A DNA stretch of 64,000 nucleotides from Diploptera punctata (lineage: Eukaryota; Arthropoda; Insecta; Blattodea; Blaberidae), in NCBI GenBank assembly GCA_030220185.1, contig JASPKZ010007303.1, positions 186,001 to 250,000 on the forward strand. The letters run 5' to 3'. Below are positions 43,531 through 58,500 of the stretch, piece after piece. The notes under the pieces were generated by a model. It was not told where the DNA came from, ran no database searches, and saw nothing but the letters and a program-made list of their open reading frames with translations. The first letter of the stretch is position 1. Every line of letters starts with the position of its first letter. The position numbers and the translations under genes are program-made.

Positions 43531-46500
43531 GTACGTATTATATATATTTTTTAAGTTTGTTTGGAATTATGCCCTGTTTTATAATACTTTACATTAATGT
43601 GGAATATTGTTTCAGATTTGTTCGCAAAATATAACTGTACATATTGTCAAGAAGATATCACCGGGTTAAGAATAAAATGTGCGGAGTGTGCAGACTTCGA
43701 CTTATGTCTACAGGTAGGCCAATGATTGACTCATGACAATGCTACGTCATGTGATTAGATTGCGCATGAAGAAGAACAGTTTTCTTGACCTAGCTCTCAG
43801 AGAACAATATGGGAAATGGGAGGGGGAAGAGAATAGATCATGTTTCTATTGGTTCCTTTGTTGCCACCATTTCATATAAACCAGTTAAATTTCAGTTCCA
43901 CTTCTACATATATTTACAGTTTTATGATTAGAAAACTTGTTTATGATAAGACTTATATTTCACAATAAAAATAAATTTTAATTAATTTATTATAAGTTGA
44001 AGGACTAATTGCCAGTTTGGCCCAACATTCCAATAACTTACTCTATTTAATAAATTGAGTTAGCTTGTATGACTCGCCTCAAAATTGTAGATTTCTTGAA
44101 TAATAGTTTTGATACATATTGTATCATTCTCAATTCCATCTAACCACCAATTGTACAGTTAGATGGAATTGAAAATGATACTCAGATGTATCTAAACTAG
44201 TCTTCAAGAAATCTACAATTATGATGCGATTCATAAAATCCAACTCAGTTTATTAATTAAAATAAACCTCATAGGGTGGATTTCTCAACCGAAGTCTAAA
44301 CCATGACCACAGTTTCCCAAATTGTTATTGTTACCATGAAAAAACTGAAAAATTCACAGAAATTGTTATGAAACTGAAGATATGATTCGGACATTTGTTC
44401 TTATAATTGACAGCCATAGATTTTCAGTTTTTTATTGTTTTTATGGAAACAAAAAAAATTGGAAAACCGTAGTCGTGGTTTAGACTTTGAGAAATCCGTT
44501 CATAGTTCATATCCTTTAAATATTAATGAATTTACTCTATGCTCTTCCATACAACATTCTTATGGCATTTTTTTTGCCATGTACTTTTTTCCATTTTTAT
44601 TAACATTTCATCGAATTTTAAACATTTTACAGCTTAAGTTTAGAATTCCTAGACCTATGATTTTCCATACTACATTCTTGTAATACTGTTATTCTATATA
44701 CTTTTTCCATCTTTACTAACATTTTGTACTATTTTAAATAGCTCAACTTTAGATTAATTTCCCCTTTAGGGTACGGCGCAAAAGTGGACATTCAAATTTC
44801 GAGATAATTTTGGTTTTAAAATGAAGCTTAGGAACGTCGAAGATGAAAACATGAAAAAAAAATTGTAGACCATCCAGAAACAAAGCAGGGAAATAATTTA
44901 TATAGCACTATCTTATCTGTAGGAAGTGACTGCCATTGTGGTTGTGACATCAGATTCGATATTCAAATGTTAGTTCCAGGTGATAGATAGAGATGCAAAA
45001 ATAGAATAAATATTGTATTGTGACTATTTAACTCATGCCACAAATGCTAGTCAATGACCAATCACGTTTCAATGAATGTTGTTTTACAACCAATGACAGT
45101 TGTTTTTCACCTCGCTCTTTATCAATTTCTCTTTATCAGCTCCTGCTTTTGTGATAAAGAAAGCTCCTCCTTTTTAATGTTCTGAACAGGTCAAAGCATT
45201 ATTTTTCTCCAACAAATACATTGAATATAGCAAATAATGAAAAGATTCCTTGATTTTACTGAGTTTTTTACTAAAAAAATAAATGAATAACCCGTAATTT
45301 TGATTATGATATATAGTTTGATGTGTTTCATTATTTCTCCACTTGGGTGCACTCTTACAATATTGTGATCTTATTTGACAATAAATAATATGATCAAGCA
45401 GCAGGGAATGAACATAACCTCACATTTCTGATTTGTTTTCAAACATCGCCGCTTACATTAAATATATAAATATTTTAAAATAACTATAGTTAAACAATTA
45501 TTTTTGAGTAAACAGCTTAATTTTATTCATTAAATAGTCCTAACAAATGCCACTCTTGATTTCCAAATTCACTAGATAAATTGGAAATCACTCGCGGCAT
45601 TACTTATGATAAAAGTGCATTGCTATATTTCCAAAATTACATAGTAAAGAGTTTGAAATGTAATAAAAATCACATGCTCACATAGAGTTTCTTAAGAAAA
45701 AATGGTTTAACTGAATCAGTATGTCACCATACATATTTCTCTAAAATGAACAATGGTAAATTAGCCCTTATAAAATATTTAATAAATATATGTCACCTAT
45801 TTGCAACATAAACTTTGAAATTTGTAATATAATTTATTAGAATACATTATAATAACCTAAAAGCTAAACCTAACTTATTTCAATTACTCTAACCTGTAAA
45901 AGTAATAAATAGAATGGCATCAAGACAATATTAAATTATACTATAGGTATGTCTAAGAAACTAAAAGCTAACTTAACCTAATTAAATTACTCTAACCTGT
46001 AAAAGTAATGAAAAGAATGACGTCTAGACAATATTAAATTACAGGAATGTATATAAATTATACTACAGTATATGTGTAAGAAACTAAAAGCTAACCTAAA
46101 CTAAAGTCTAAATTGTAAAAGTAATGAATGGAATGACATTTATGTAATAAATTATGGGAATGTAAAGAAATTATGCTACATGTATAACAATCTAAAAGCT
46201 AACCTAATTTAATTTAATTACTCTAACCTGTAAAAATAATGAAAAGAATGATACTTAGACAATAATAAATTACAGGAATGTAAAGAAAGTATTCTACATG
46301 TATAGGAACCTAATCTAATTCAATTACTCTGACCTGTAAAAGTAATAAATAGTAGTAAACATGTACATAAATCTTCCCATACTTAACTATGAACAAGGAA
46401 TTTTCAATATTTTCAAATACAATTAAATTTGATACACTTTAGGTTAAGTAAAACATAGAACAATAGTATTGTATATAGTTAACCATCTAGCTTTAAGTAA

Positions 46501-49500
46501 GATAATCTAATTGTAAACACTGTTTAATTTTATAGTTGTATAATAAGAACACCACAATGCATGTAGTATTACTCCACGTAATGGAGCATGCAGTTGAATA
46601 ATAAAATAAATTTTTTAAAAAAATACATCTTTGTTCAAACAGCACTTATTTTTGTTTTATGTGGTTAAATTTGGACATAAATCTTTGTTACTGGCAGAGA
46701 AGCACTGCTATTTAATTTAATAACAATTGCACACTAATATGCATATAATATTATATGTTGAGTAAAATGAGATACCAGTATAGATATTTAAATTTCAGGG
46801 CTAAATACAATTAATAGGCTATATAATTTTATGGATATTTGTTGTGTTTAAGTGTTTAAATAAATATATTGTTAGTTACCTCTGTAAACTAATCTCACCG
46901 TGTCGCATTTTAAATTGAATTCCCTGTATCTCTAATTTATCTAAATTCACCGCTTCGTGTTATATTGAACCTTATGTATTCATCTGCAAAAAAAAAATTT
47001 TTGCTTGGCATGATATTGTAGCAAGGAATTTGATGAAACATATAATAAATTAATGGGATGTGGATTTTGTAGGCTTAAAAAAAGTTATTTAATAGGTTAT
47101 GAACTTGCTCCATAAATGGCAGAACTGTCTGTACAATTGGTATACAATTGGTATGATCAACCTTCACATAAATTTCCAAATATGCTTTTAAATAATGGAT
47201 GTACGCTAACTTATAATTTCATAACCTAACAAAGTAAATCATTTACATATTTCTAATATGGTGTACATTAATTTACCCTTCTTAACGTAATAAAATAAAA
47301 AAGTAGTACACTACAGCCACTGTATCTCCGGCTCTGAAGTTTAGGTTATACGAGGGGTAAAGGGAGAGACTTGCCCTCTACTGCCAATAAGGAAATGGTT
47401 GGTGTAGGAGTGCACGTCAGCCACAACCAATCACTGCTCTTGATGCTGCTATAGCGCGCTAGTAAAGTTTGATATTGCTGAGATGTTGTCAGCTGTATGT
47501 CTGCTAACCGCATATATAAAGCGGCCCCTCCCATTGAATATCCATATCAGCAACACTGTCATGAAAACTTCAGGGCTGGAGAATCAGAGGCTGGGGTATA
47601 GTGCAATTTCTTATTGTGTGGATTAGTCATACTGCTAGCACAGATAGTCCTGCCATCTGTTGACAAAGCCTTGCGCATGTGCCTGCAGTTTTGTATAACT
47701 TAGAAGAAATGATTAAGAGGTTTTGCATACATAGTAAATGTTTAAAAATTGTAAAAAAAAATTCTTTTAAGAGTTAAAAATGTTAAAATAGTAGGAAATG
47801 TTAGTAGAAATATAAAAAGTAAATAGTGCAACAGTGTGATATGAATATTGCATGTTGTAGCATAGTGAGAACTAATCTATAATTGAGCTCTTCATTTTCG
47901 ATAATTCTTCACTCCTTTGTCCACATTAAGTTGAATTTGCAGAGCTCGACTGTAACAATAATAATTTAATTTCAAAATAATGGCCTTAAAAATTTTAAAT
48001 ATTGTATTGTATAATTATTTTAATTAATATAATTTCTTCTTTACAGTGTTTCTCTGCCGGTGCTGAAATAGGATCACACAAAAATGACCATGCTTATCAA
48101 TTTATGGTAAGTTCAAGTATGATCAATGTGTTGTTGTTGTTTTCAAATGCTGGGCCTTGGCACCGAAGCCATTAGCGTTCTTGCTCTCCAATATTTCTCT
48201 ATGGTGGATCCAACAGGTAATACTTCACAGAGTATGATCAATATTGGATAAATGATATTTGAAGAGAAAAATTTTAGCTCAGACTGGGGCTTGAACCCAG
48301 GACCTTTGGTTTTCTAGGCCAATACTCTACCAACTGAGCTACCTGAGCAAGTCCCAATCTAAACACAAATTTTTCTCTTATATCTTCTTGTATCTTGTAA
48401 GCCCATGTTTCCCTTAACAGAGATTTAGGCGCTTTCCCCCTACAGGGAAGAATTTGAACCATACTAATTTAGTTACACTTGTTTTCGTATAGATGTCATT
48501 TTGAGTGGTCAGCGTTCCGCCTCATACTGACATCTAGGAAACCAAGGTAGTACTAGGACGGGAAAATTTGGTAAATTTTGCTTAGAGGCCTTTTCATTCA
48601 GGCTTAAGGATTTTTAACGAGCCTAAAAATCTTCAGACTCGGGACCCACGGCTTAAAGTCTCTCCCAGAGGACTTGCTCCTTGAATTTTTCCATCCTAAA
48701 TAAATCCATCGTTCCCGGCCGGGTTTGAACCCATGACCCTCAGTACCAGAGTCAAGGAGCATAACCACTAGTCCACCGTGGCCAATTTTTTTCTCTTATA
48801 TACGCTGTTAATTCCCTTGCACCAAATGCTATGAAACCTTTTTGGTGTGAGGGAATTAACAGCATATATAAGAGAAAAATTTGCGTTTAGATCAGGACTT
48901 GCTGAGGTAAGTCAGTCAGTAGAATATTGGCCTAGAAAGCCAAAGGCTCCGGGTTCAAGCCCCAATCTGAGCGTATAATTTTTCTCTTCAAATAAGATTT
49001 ATCCATCACTGAGATGTATGAAATTAATAATAAGAACATTGTATGATCAATGCATTTATGAATTTTGTTACTTCTTGATGAACATACGGTGATATTTATT
49101 TTTGGTCAGGACTCTGGAGCTGTTGGCATGTGCTTAGGGCGAGGAGGCTGGTCAGCTAGAGAAGAATTACACTTACTGGATGCAATTGAACAGTTTGGAT
49201 TTGGTAATTGGGAAGACATCAGTAGGCACATTGAAACAAGAACTCCAGAAGGTATTTATCTTCTTTCATTTCTGATTATACTGTATATAGTAAAGGCACT
49301 GAATTGATGTCCCATGAAAATCAAAATCAGCACTTCTGTTTGATTATAATATACCATAATGTTGAGCAATTATAGTCAAGTCCTAAAACTACTCTGAAAT
49401 CAAAATGAAGCAGAATATCTACTTGCCACAGAAGTGCTATTTAAATATTGTAAGCTTATTGCTTAGTGCATGCACATCAAATTTATACAAAAATATGAAA

Positions 49501-52500
49501 AATACTGGTCCAAAAAAATACTTTTTGTCTGCTACTAAGGAAATTCTGGCTGCATTATACTGAAAGTGATGCGCTGTTTCCAGATCTGCAATCAGATTTA
49601 TCCTAGCATGTCAGGTTTTTGAGTTATGGGACTCTACAAATAATCGGAAATCTTACTAGTCAATAGTTATTTATTATGAAGTCAAGGTATAAATTGAGTT
49701 GATCTTATATATATTGTTACACCATCCATCCATAGTAAGTCTGGGCAGGTCTTTCACTGCAATCATAGCAGTTTCATGCTATGCTTGCAGCTTTACTAGG
49801 GAATTGTAGGTGTGGTAGCTTCCCGTTGCTTTCCACACCGGTGAAGGATGATGATAATGATAAGGATGATGATGGCCATATGATTTCGGGGACCGTTTGG
49901 GCCTTAAAGTTTTCCTGACATTTGTCTTACAGGTGAGGAAAAACCCCGATAAAAACCTCACCCAGAAAAACTGCCCCGAACCCGGGCCCGCTGCGTGACA
50001 AGGCAGCATGCTACCTCGAGACCACAGCGGTGGACTGTTGCACTATATTACTTTAAATAAATTTATAAGAATATATAAAGTTACATTTAGTAGTAAACAC
50101 TAAAACATCTTTTTATATTGACAATTTTATTATTAATTTAACACTTCTCATTGAAGGATAAATTATATTTGAAGAGAAAAATTTTCACCTAGACCCAGGT
50201 TCGAGTCTCGATCTAGGCAAAAAATTTTCTCTTCAAATATAATCTTTTTATATATTAAATTTGGGGGCACGCCGTAGCGTAGTGGTTAAGGCACTGAGCT
50301 ACAAGCCGAAAGGTTGAGGGTTCAAGTCCCGGTGGGTCAGGATTTTATAACTGACCCAAACCTTCTGGCGGCTCTATGGGCTTTCAAGTCCCGGTGGGTC
50401 AGGATTTTATAACTGACCCAAACCTTCTGGCGGCACTATGGCCCTGGGGTCGACTCAGCCTCTAATTGAAATGAGTACTAGACGCTTGCTCTGGGGGTAA
50501 AGGCGGTCGTCATGCAGGGCTGACAACCCGGCTGGCATCAAGTGCCGATTGTCCAGAAATAGTGGGAGCCTTAACCTCCTACTACCCCAAGGGCCTCCTG
50601 AGGCCTGTAGTGGGATTACTTTACTTTACTATATATTAAATTTGGGAATTTTTAACATTATGAGGTTCATTTAATTCTTACTAAAACATCTATTAAAAGT
50701 ATAGGGTATTTCCGACAAAAGGCCATCACTTTAATTTTCTTTGTATTGTTTTCAATATTGTACCTTTTTGCAATTATATTAAAATTGTGAATAGAATACT
50801 GTAAATCTGTTTATGTTGGAGCTATTAATACCAAATCATCTGCAAAAAGCAGAGTCTATTTTATGGTTTCTATTAATTTGGATAGAACCGTGCCTCATCT
50901 GTCGCCAATCTTGGAATATTCTATCCACATATATGATAAAGAGCAAGGGCGAAAGGCCACATCCTTGTCTTACGCCCCTATTAATTTTGGTCCATTCTGT
51001 TTGTGTGTTATTGATTCGAACTGAACAGTGTAATAACAAAATATGAAATATATGACACAAAAATATTATGAAGCTCCTATTTTCTAAAATGTTTACATTT
51101 TACAAATATACACAGGCCCTGGCTTATAAAGATTTGTAAATACAATTACCTGACCCAGGAACGATCACTATGGGAATGTTTCATATAGAAAGAAATACTA
51201 GTTTGGATGTAAATATATTGAATTTCTTTGAACATTAAATTTGTGTTTTCACTTTTATTAAATATCATTTTCATATTAATTAATAGATAGGATTTGAATG
51301 ACACACCTCATATTTGTAGATTTCTTGAAGACTAGTTTCGATACATTATGTACCGTTATCAATTCTATCTAACTGTTGAATTGGCAGTTGGTGATCTTGT
51401 AGGTTGATTTCTGCTCCCTCTCTTGGCTGATTGATGAACTTCCAAATTAAATCTCTTTCCCTGGGAATTTAAAAATGCATGATTTTCTTATTATTTTGTG
51501 GATGTGAAAAAAGAAATTATTTTTGTGGATGTGAAGGAAAAAATCATGAATTTTGAAATTCTCGGAGAAAGAGATTTTAATTTGGAAGTTCATCAGTCAA
51601 GCCAACAGAGGGAGCAAAAATCACCCTACAGGATCACCATCCGCTGATTCAACAGTTAATAGGAATTGATAATGATACATAATGTATCGAAACTAGTTCA
51701 AAAAAATCTACAAATATGAGGTGTCGTCAAAATTCTAACTCTCTATTAATTAAAATAAACCTCATAGCGTCGCTTTCTCTAAATATTAAGATAATTTTCA
51801 GAGTTGTGAAACAATTTAAAAAATTTCAATTACCATTAGGTAAAAATTGTAATACAGTATATGCAGCCATGTGCAAATATTTGTAAAATGTGCACTAACA
51901 GCTTGTTTATGCATTTGTATACACTATAAAAATTTTTTTTAATGCCTCCAGTTTTTGTCCTCAGACATTTCCGGTATTCTCTCCTGGCAATGGCATAATT
52001 GTAACCCACTTCTGAGATTGGGGCACCTAGAAGGCGGGGTTACATTGCTCCAATGATATGATGGATGATGATGATAGTGGTGCGCCAGGAGAGCCAATAA
52101 TCCTAAGCTTAATCTAAGATGAATATGAATTATGATAATTGTGATGGCCATATGGTTTCGGGGATCGTTTGGGCCTTAAAGTTTTCCTGACATTTGTCTT
52201 ACAGGTGAGGAAAAGCCCAGAAAAAACTGCCTCGACCGGGATCAAACCCGGGCCCGTTGCGTCACAAGGCAGCACACTACCTCGAGACCACAGCAGTGGA
52301 CTTCCTCCATTGATTCTTCATAGCATGAAACATGTTTCTCTTGTATATACACATCTTTAACTTTCAAAGAATAAATCATACTAATATGCAAAAAATTTGT
52401 CCTTTAATAATTACATTCACATTAGTAATTTGTCCTTTTTTTTTTAATTACTGTAAGTGTCCATCTTCACTAAGTCCTAAAACAATCCTTGAAATTTATA

Positions 52501-55500
52501 TTTACAAAATATAACTAACTAAACTAACTAATTCACTAGCACTATCGAACCTGTAGGTTCATGGATATGTGGACTTAAGTTCTCCATACATCCCTATCCT
52601 GAGCTAATGTTTTCCAATCATTCCCTGTATAATCTACTTCCCTCAAATCATGGTTAATGTTATTCTTCTACCTCATTCTTGATCTACCAACTGGGCGTTT
52701 TCCCTCTGGTTTTCCTACAGGAAGCTTCCATGCATGTCTTTCACTCCCCATTCATGCCACATGTCCTGCCCACTGCAGTCTATGAGACTTAACTGTTCTT
52801 ATTATATCTGGCTTCTTATAAAGATAATGTAGTTCACTGTTATGAAGTCTTCTCCATTCACCTGACTGTTCATCTCTTTGGTCCAAAAATTTTCTTAAGA
52901 ACTTTATTCTCAAATAAATATTTACAAAATATAATTGTGATTGCAGAAGCAAAGGAAGAATATATTGCAAGATATATAGAGGGAAGTATAGGTAGATTAA
53001 CATGGCCGGCAGCTGCAAGTTCAAGACCAAATCTGAGTGATCAGACTAACCCAGACTGTGGACCATTATCACCTGCTCTCACTGCTAGACTTCCACCTCT
53101 GGATGTCACTCCAGATGAAGCTGCTCTTCTTGGCTACATGCCACATAGAGATGACTTTGAAAGAGTATGTTTCATTTTTTAAACTTTATGTTTATCAGTA
53201 TTTTTATTTTATTTTTTTTCGTGTTCTCTCCTGGCATGGCATATTTATAACCCACTTCTGAGGCACCTGGAAGACAGGGTTACGCTGCCCCGATGATATG
53301 AGAGTTGATGATGATGGTAATGATTTGCCAGGAGAGACCTTAACTTAACTTAAGCTAATTAGACGAATATGATATTGATGATAATGATGGCCAGATGGTA
53401 TTCGGGGACCGTTTTGGGCCTTAAAGTTTCCTGACATTTATCTTACAGATGGGAAAAAACCCCGAAAAATCTCACCCAGGAAACTTGTCCCGACTGGGGA
53501 TCGGACCCAGGGCTGCTGCGAGACAAGGCAGCATGCTACCTCGAGACCGCAGCAGTGGTTAAATAATTGTTTGTGGAAAAAAATTAAATAAAAGTAGTAT
53601 TTTACTGCCTTCATCTTAATGTAAATTTTATGAATTCTTTCTTATGGCATAAGGCAAAGTGTTGTGATGCTATTATCTGCAGAGAAAATGTAATTATAAT
53701 TTAACATGGTTGCCGGATCAGATCCTTGATCGCTAAAGGGATTGGATACTTTTAAAAAATACAGTATTTGACAGCTTTCTCCTTCCTTGCTATTTAACAC
53801 AATTTTCAGTTGAGGTGGCAGTAGATGAGAATGTTGACAGATCTCTAATCTAGTTAATATAATGCATTAGACCTTGAAATAGGCATAAAAGGCAAAACAA
53901 AAGCTAGTTCTGTCATCTGCAAATGTACATGAACATGATTAGCAAAAATAAAGTAAATAGGTCGTAATTAGCACACCTCATACACTCCATGTTCTTCAAA
54001 GCACAACTGTTGCAGAATCCATGGTCCTGTGCTTTGAAGAATATAGAGTGTATGAGGTGAGATAATTACAAGCAATTAACTTGAAAGCCTCGTAATGTTA
54101 TTTCCCATAAAGTTTTATAAAAAAGAAAGACTTAACATCACTTATTTTAGGAATTTACACTATGAGGTATATTCATTTAAGTAGAATTTTTTATCACACC
54201 TCATATTGTTCTTCTTATTTGACTATAAACTAGTTTCTGTTCCATCCTCAGTATTGTCACAACTGTTGTTCTGTCGTCTTGAAGAGCCGTCCTTTGCTCC
54301 TTCCATTGGCAGACTGAAAATCCTCGAAACTAGGTCATTCTCCCCAGGAATTTCAAAGTTCATCAATTTCTTCTTTTTGCTCTTTGAGAAAGTAAAAGAA
54401 GAAAACAAATCAGGGATTTATCAGATTAAATGTGAAGAATGTGAGAAATTTTACATAGGAAAAACTAAGAGAAATTTGAAAACAAGAGTGAAAGAACATC
54501 TCAGGAATGTCAAGAAAGGGGAAGTAGAAAAATCTGCAGTGGCTCTGCCCATGCATGGTCTGAAAAACATCTTATCGAGAAAGAAGCTAAATTATTAAAA
54601 CAAATGGAAAAACCAAAAGAACTTACTGTTTGGGAAAAGATCTACATTCAAAAGATCGAAAAGAAGAAATTGATGAACTTTGAAATTCCCAGGGAGAATG
54701 ACTTGGTTTCGAGGTTTTTCAGTCTGCCAATGGAAGGAGCGAAGGACGGCTCTTCAAGGCGACAGAACAACGGTTGTGACGATACTGAGGATTGAAGAGA
54801 AACTATGTTCTGAAACTAGTTTATAGTCAAATAAGAACAACAATATGAGGTGAGTGATAAAAAATTCTACCTAAAAGACTTACTTAAATCATTCTACAGC
54901 CAATATAATTAATTTTTTCTATAACTTCTTTATGTAAGAATTATAATTGTTTTATTGCATTATGAATTTTAAAAATAGTGCAATTTTTTGGTAATATTTT
55001 TTTTTTTTTTTCACTGTAGGAATTTGACAATGGAGCAGAAGTCCTAGTATCTTCCTTATTTGTAAACAGTTTAGAAGATGAGGATTATGATATTGGTGAG
55101 TATTATTTTTTATTATCTTTGTGTTATTAAGAAACTATGCAGACAAACAGAGGGATATTGGCTGAGAAGATAGGAATAAAATATTCCTACAATTATATTT
55201 GAAGAGAAAAATTTTCGCCTAGGCCGAGACTCGAACCCGGGACCTTTGGCTTGCCAGGCCAAATGCTCTACCAACTGAGCTACTGAGGCGAGTTACGATC
55301 TAGACGCAAATTTTTCCCTTATATACGTTGTAATTCCCAAAGGTCCCGGGTTTGAGTCTTGGTCTAGGCGAAAATTTTTCTCTTCAAATATAATTTATCT
55401 TTCAGTGAGAAATGTTAAATCAATAATAAAAACATCATTAGAAGCCTTACTAGCTTTATAAAGTAATGTTAAATTCCCAATAAATGTCTTCTTAACTAAG

Positions 55501-58500
55501 AAGCCGCTATTTGCAAAGATAGAAACAATGGTTTCAAAAGCATTTGGCGAAAGGGAATTACAATGTATGTAAGGGAAAAATTTGCATCTAGATCGTAACT
55601 CGCCTCTGTAGCTCAGTTGGTAGAGCATTTGGCCCGGCAAGCCAAAGGTCCCGGGTTCGAGTCTCGGTCTAGGGAAAATTTTTCTCTTCAAATATAATTT
55701 ATCTTTCAGTGAGAAATGTTAAATCAATAATAAAAACATTATTCCTACGATATTTAATATATGTAGGAAACAACACTACGAGATTTCTTTTAATTATATT
55801 TGAGTTGGATATTTTGACTCATCTCACATTTCTGGAAAATATCCAACTAAAATATAATTCCTACAATATGTTTGTAAATTTTCAATATCATCATCATCTT
55901 CATCTTACACTTAATGATCAAAAGTATAGGGACAGTTGAGGCCATATGAGGAACTCACATCAGTTTGCATGATGGCAGTATGTTGTGTACTGTTGAGTAT
56001 TACTAATAAGAACAATATGATTTGATCTTATATATGAAGAGAAAAATTTTTGCCCAGGCCGAGACTCGAACCCGGGACCTTTGGCTTTCTAGGCCAATGC
56101 TCTACCATCTGAGCTATTGGGGCAAGTTCCGATCTAGACACAAATTTTTCTCTTATATATGTAATTCCCAGCACCAAATGCTATGAAGCCTTTGCTTCTA
56201 TCTTTGCAAATGGCGGCTTCTTAGTTAAGAAGACATTTATCGGGAATTTAAACACTACTTTATAAAGCCAGTAGGGCTTCAATTGATGTTTTTATTATTA
56301 ATTTAACATTTCTCACTGAAGGATAAATTATATTTGAAGAGAAAAATTTTCGCCCAGACCGAGACTCGAACCTGGGACCTTTGGCTTTCTAGGCCAATGC
56401 TCTACCATCTGAGCTATCTGGGCGAGTTCCGATCTAAATGCGAATTTTTCTCTTATATACACTGTAATGATTAGATCTATCTTGCATATTAAATTTGTCA
56501 CATCTCACCAAAAGAAAAATTTTATTTGAAGATAAAAATATACGTGTGAATGATTTGAACCTGATGTCTCTGGTTCTGTGCATCAATGCTTTTATGATTT
56601 TTGTATTAATGTAGAGAAAAATCCACGAATAAATTGGAAGACTAATAGCTTAAATAGAGATATTGGGTTCAAATCCCGATTTAGGCATATATATTTCTTA
56701 ATTAATTTTTAATTGTTAGAGGCATCGACAATGTCGTGCAGAAGTGACGAAACCTGGTCTGCATAAAAATCAAGAAATATGATGTGAGTCAAAATAACCA
56801 ACTCATAATAATTAAAAGAATCCTCATAATTGTAATTAGTTTTATTTTAGGAAGTAATATTTTGAGGTTCTTTTAATTAAGTTTTATTGAGTCTGTATTT
56901 ATCTTACCTCAATTTAATGTTGATTTGTTATCGAACATGTTTCAATTTGTTTTCTAGTAGTGTTTGATAACAAATCAACATTAAATTGAGGTAAAATACG
57001 TTCAGACTCAATAAAACTTAAATCTCATAGTGTTATTTTCTACATACGAGGGTGAATCAAATATAAACCGGAATTATTATTTACAATTTTATTGAATTAA
57101 CAAAAAAAATTTTCTACATAGTCTCCTGCATTTCCAACACACTTTTGCCATCGAGTTGGCAACTTTTTGATGCCGTCCCATGAAGAATGAAGGATGACGT
57201 GTAGTCAGCCAGTTGTGCACGAACTCCTCTACCGCTGCATTGTCGCCAAACCGCCTTCTTTCAGTGGCCCAAACAAATGGTAGTCACAGGGTGACAAATC
57301 TGGACTGTAAGGAGGATGTTCCAGAGGTGTCCAATGCATTTTCGTCAGTTTTTCTTGTGTCAACCGAGCAGTGTGTGGCCTTGCATTGTCATACAGCACA
57401 ATCACATTTCAGATTGGTTTCCGGCGGCGCTTGTTGCGATATGCTGCTTTTGTCTTGTCCAAAAGCCGGCAGTAGTACTCTGCATTCACTGTTCATCGTT
57501 CATAAAGGAAATCCACTAGCAAAAACTCCTTGAGAGTCCCAAAAAACAGTCGCAAGGACCTTTCCAGCAGAAAGGCGTGTTTGGCCTTAACTGGTCCAGC
57601 CGCTCCTCGCTCTCGCCATTCCATGCTGAAACGTTTTGACTCTGGGATATAATGATGAACCCAAGTTTCATCAGAGGTCACAATGCGATTCAGAAAATCA
57701 TCTCCTTCCTCCTCGTAGCGACTCAGATGCCTCTTGAGACACTTCCTGGCACAAATTTGTTTGTTCCTGGCTGAGGAGCCGAGGAACCCACCTGGCAGAC
57801 AATTTTCGGAATTTGAGTTCATCACTAATGATGGCTTGAACACTTCCGAAGCTTATTCCAACGCGTGAAGCAATTTCAGAAATTGTTACGCGCCGATCCT
57901 CCTCAATAAGGTCCCGTACAGCACGAATGTTGTCTGCAGTGATGCTTGTTCGTTGCCGTCTTTGGTGGGGCTCATTTTCCACTGAATCCCGGCCCACTAA
58001 AATTTGTTTGCGCCAATCATTCACCTGCGTCTTTGAAAGGGTTGCTTCCCCGAACTGCGCATGGAGCCTTCTCAAAATTTCAGAAGGTTTAGTGCCTTCT
58101 TTCGCCAAAAACTTAATGATGCGTTGTGCAACAGACCTGTGTACCTCTTGCTCGCTCATGGCGTACTAAAGTGAGCGACCGCTCTTTGGAGTGCGACACA
58201 TCAAGATCCCTACTCCAGACCCCCCCACCAACTTTCCCTCCAAACCGCAACCTTTGCAATTCGCTACCAGAGCCTCCAGATACAAATTCCGGTTTATATT
58301 TGATCCACTCTCATGTATTAAATAAGTATATTTTTCTTAGTTATAAATGAGTTGGATAAAATGTTTTTACATCTCACTTCAAAAGTTCCATGTTTTCACG
58401 ATATTGGTTTCTACGGCCATTTGCCTTCACCTTCAACCAAACTCAAAGTGTTTGAGTTTCTTAATAAGAAAACCTCATAATGTAAAAATTCCCAACTTTA

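Larger units (their letters stand above)
54150..54905 (+). mobile_element. Penelope-like element G2 with GIY-YIG domain
   Basis: Leader with ATGAGG (54162), inverted copy of the 3' end (54195-54385), then plus-strand GIY-YIG endonuclease: GIYQIKCEECEKFYIGKTKR and NLKTRVKEHLRNVKKGE, a frame break near 54545, WEKIYIQK, and the conserved C-terminal MNFEIPRENDLVSRFF. The inverted arm encodes the same tail on the other strand. The reverse transcriptase is absent. Confidence 0.82.

Noticed and set aside
45850..46350. CRISPR-like array
   Set aside because: The repeats are degenerate, have no unique spacers of constant size, and lie in a eukaryotic intron; it is a minisatellite.
57213..57533. 106-codon plus-strand ORF
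   Set aside because: Shadow of the mariner transposase, whose real frame on the other strand contains DNARPH and YSPDLSPCDY.
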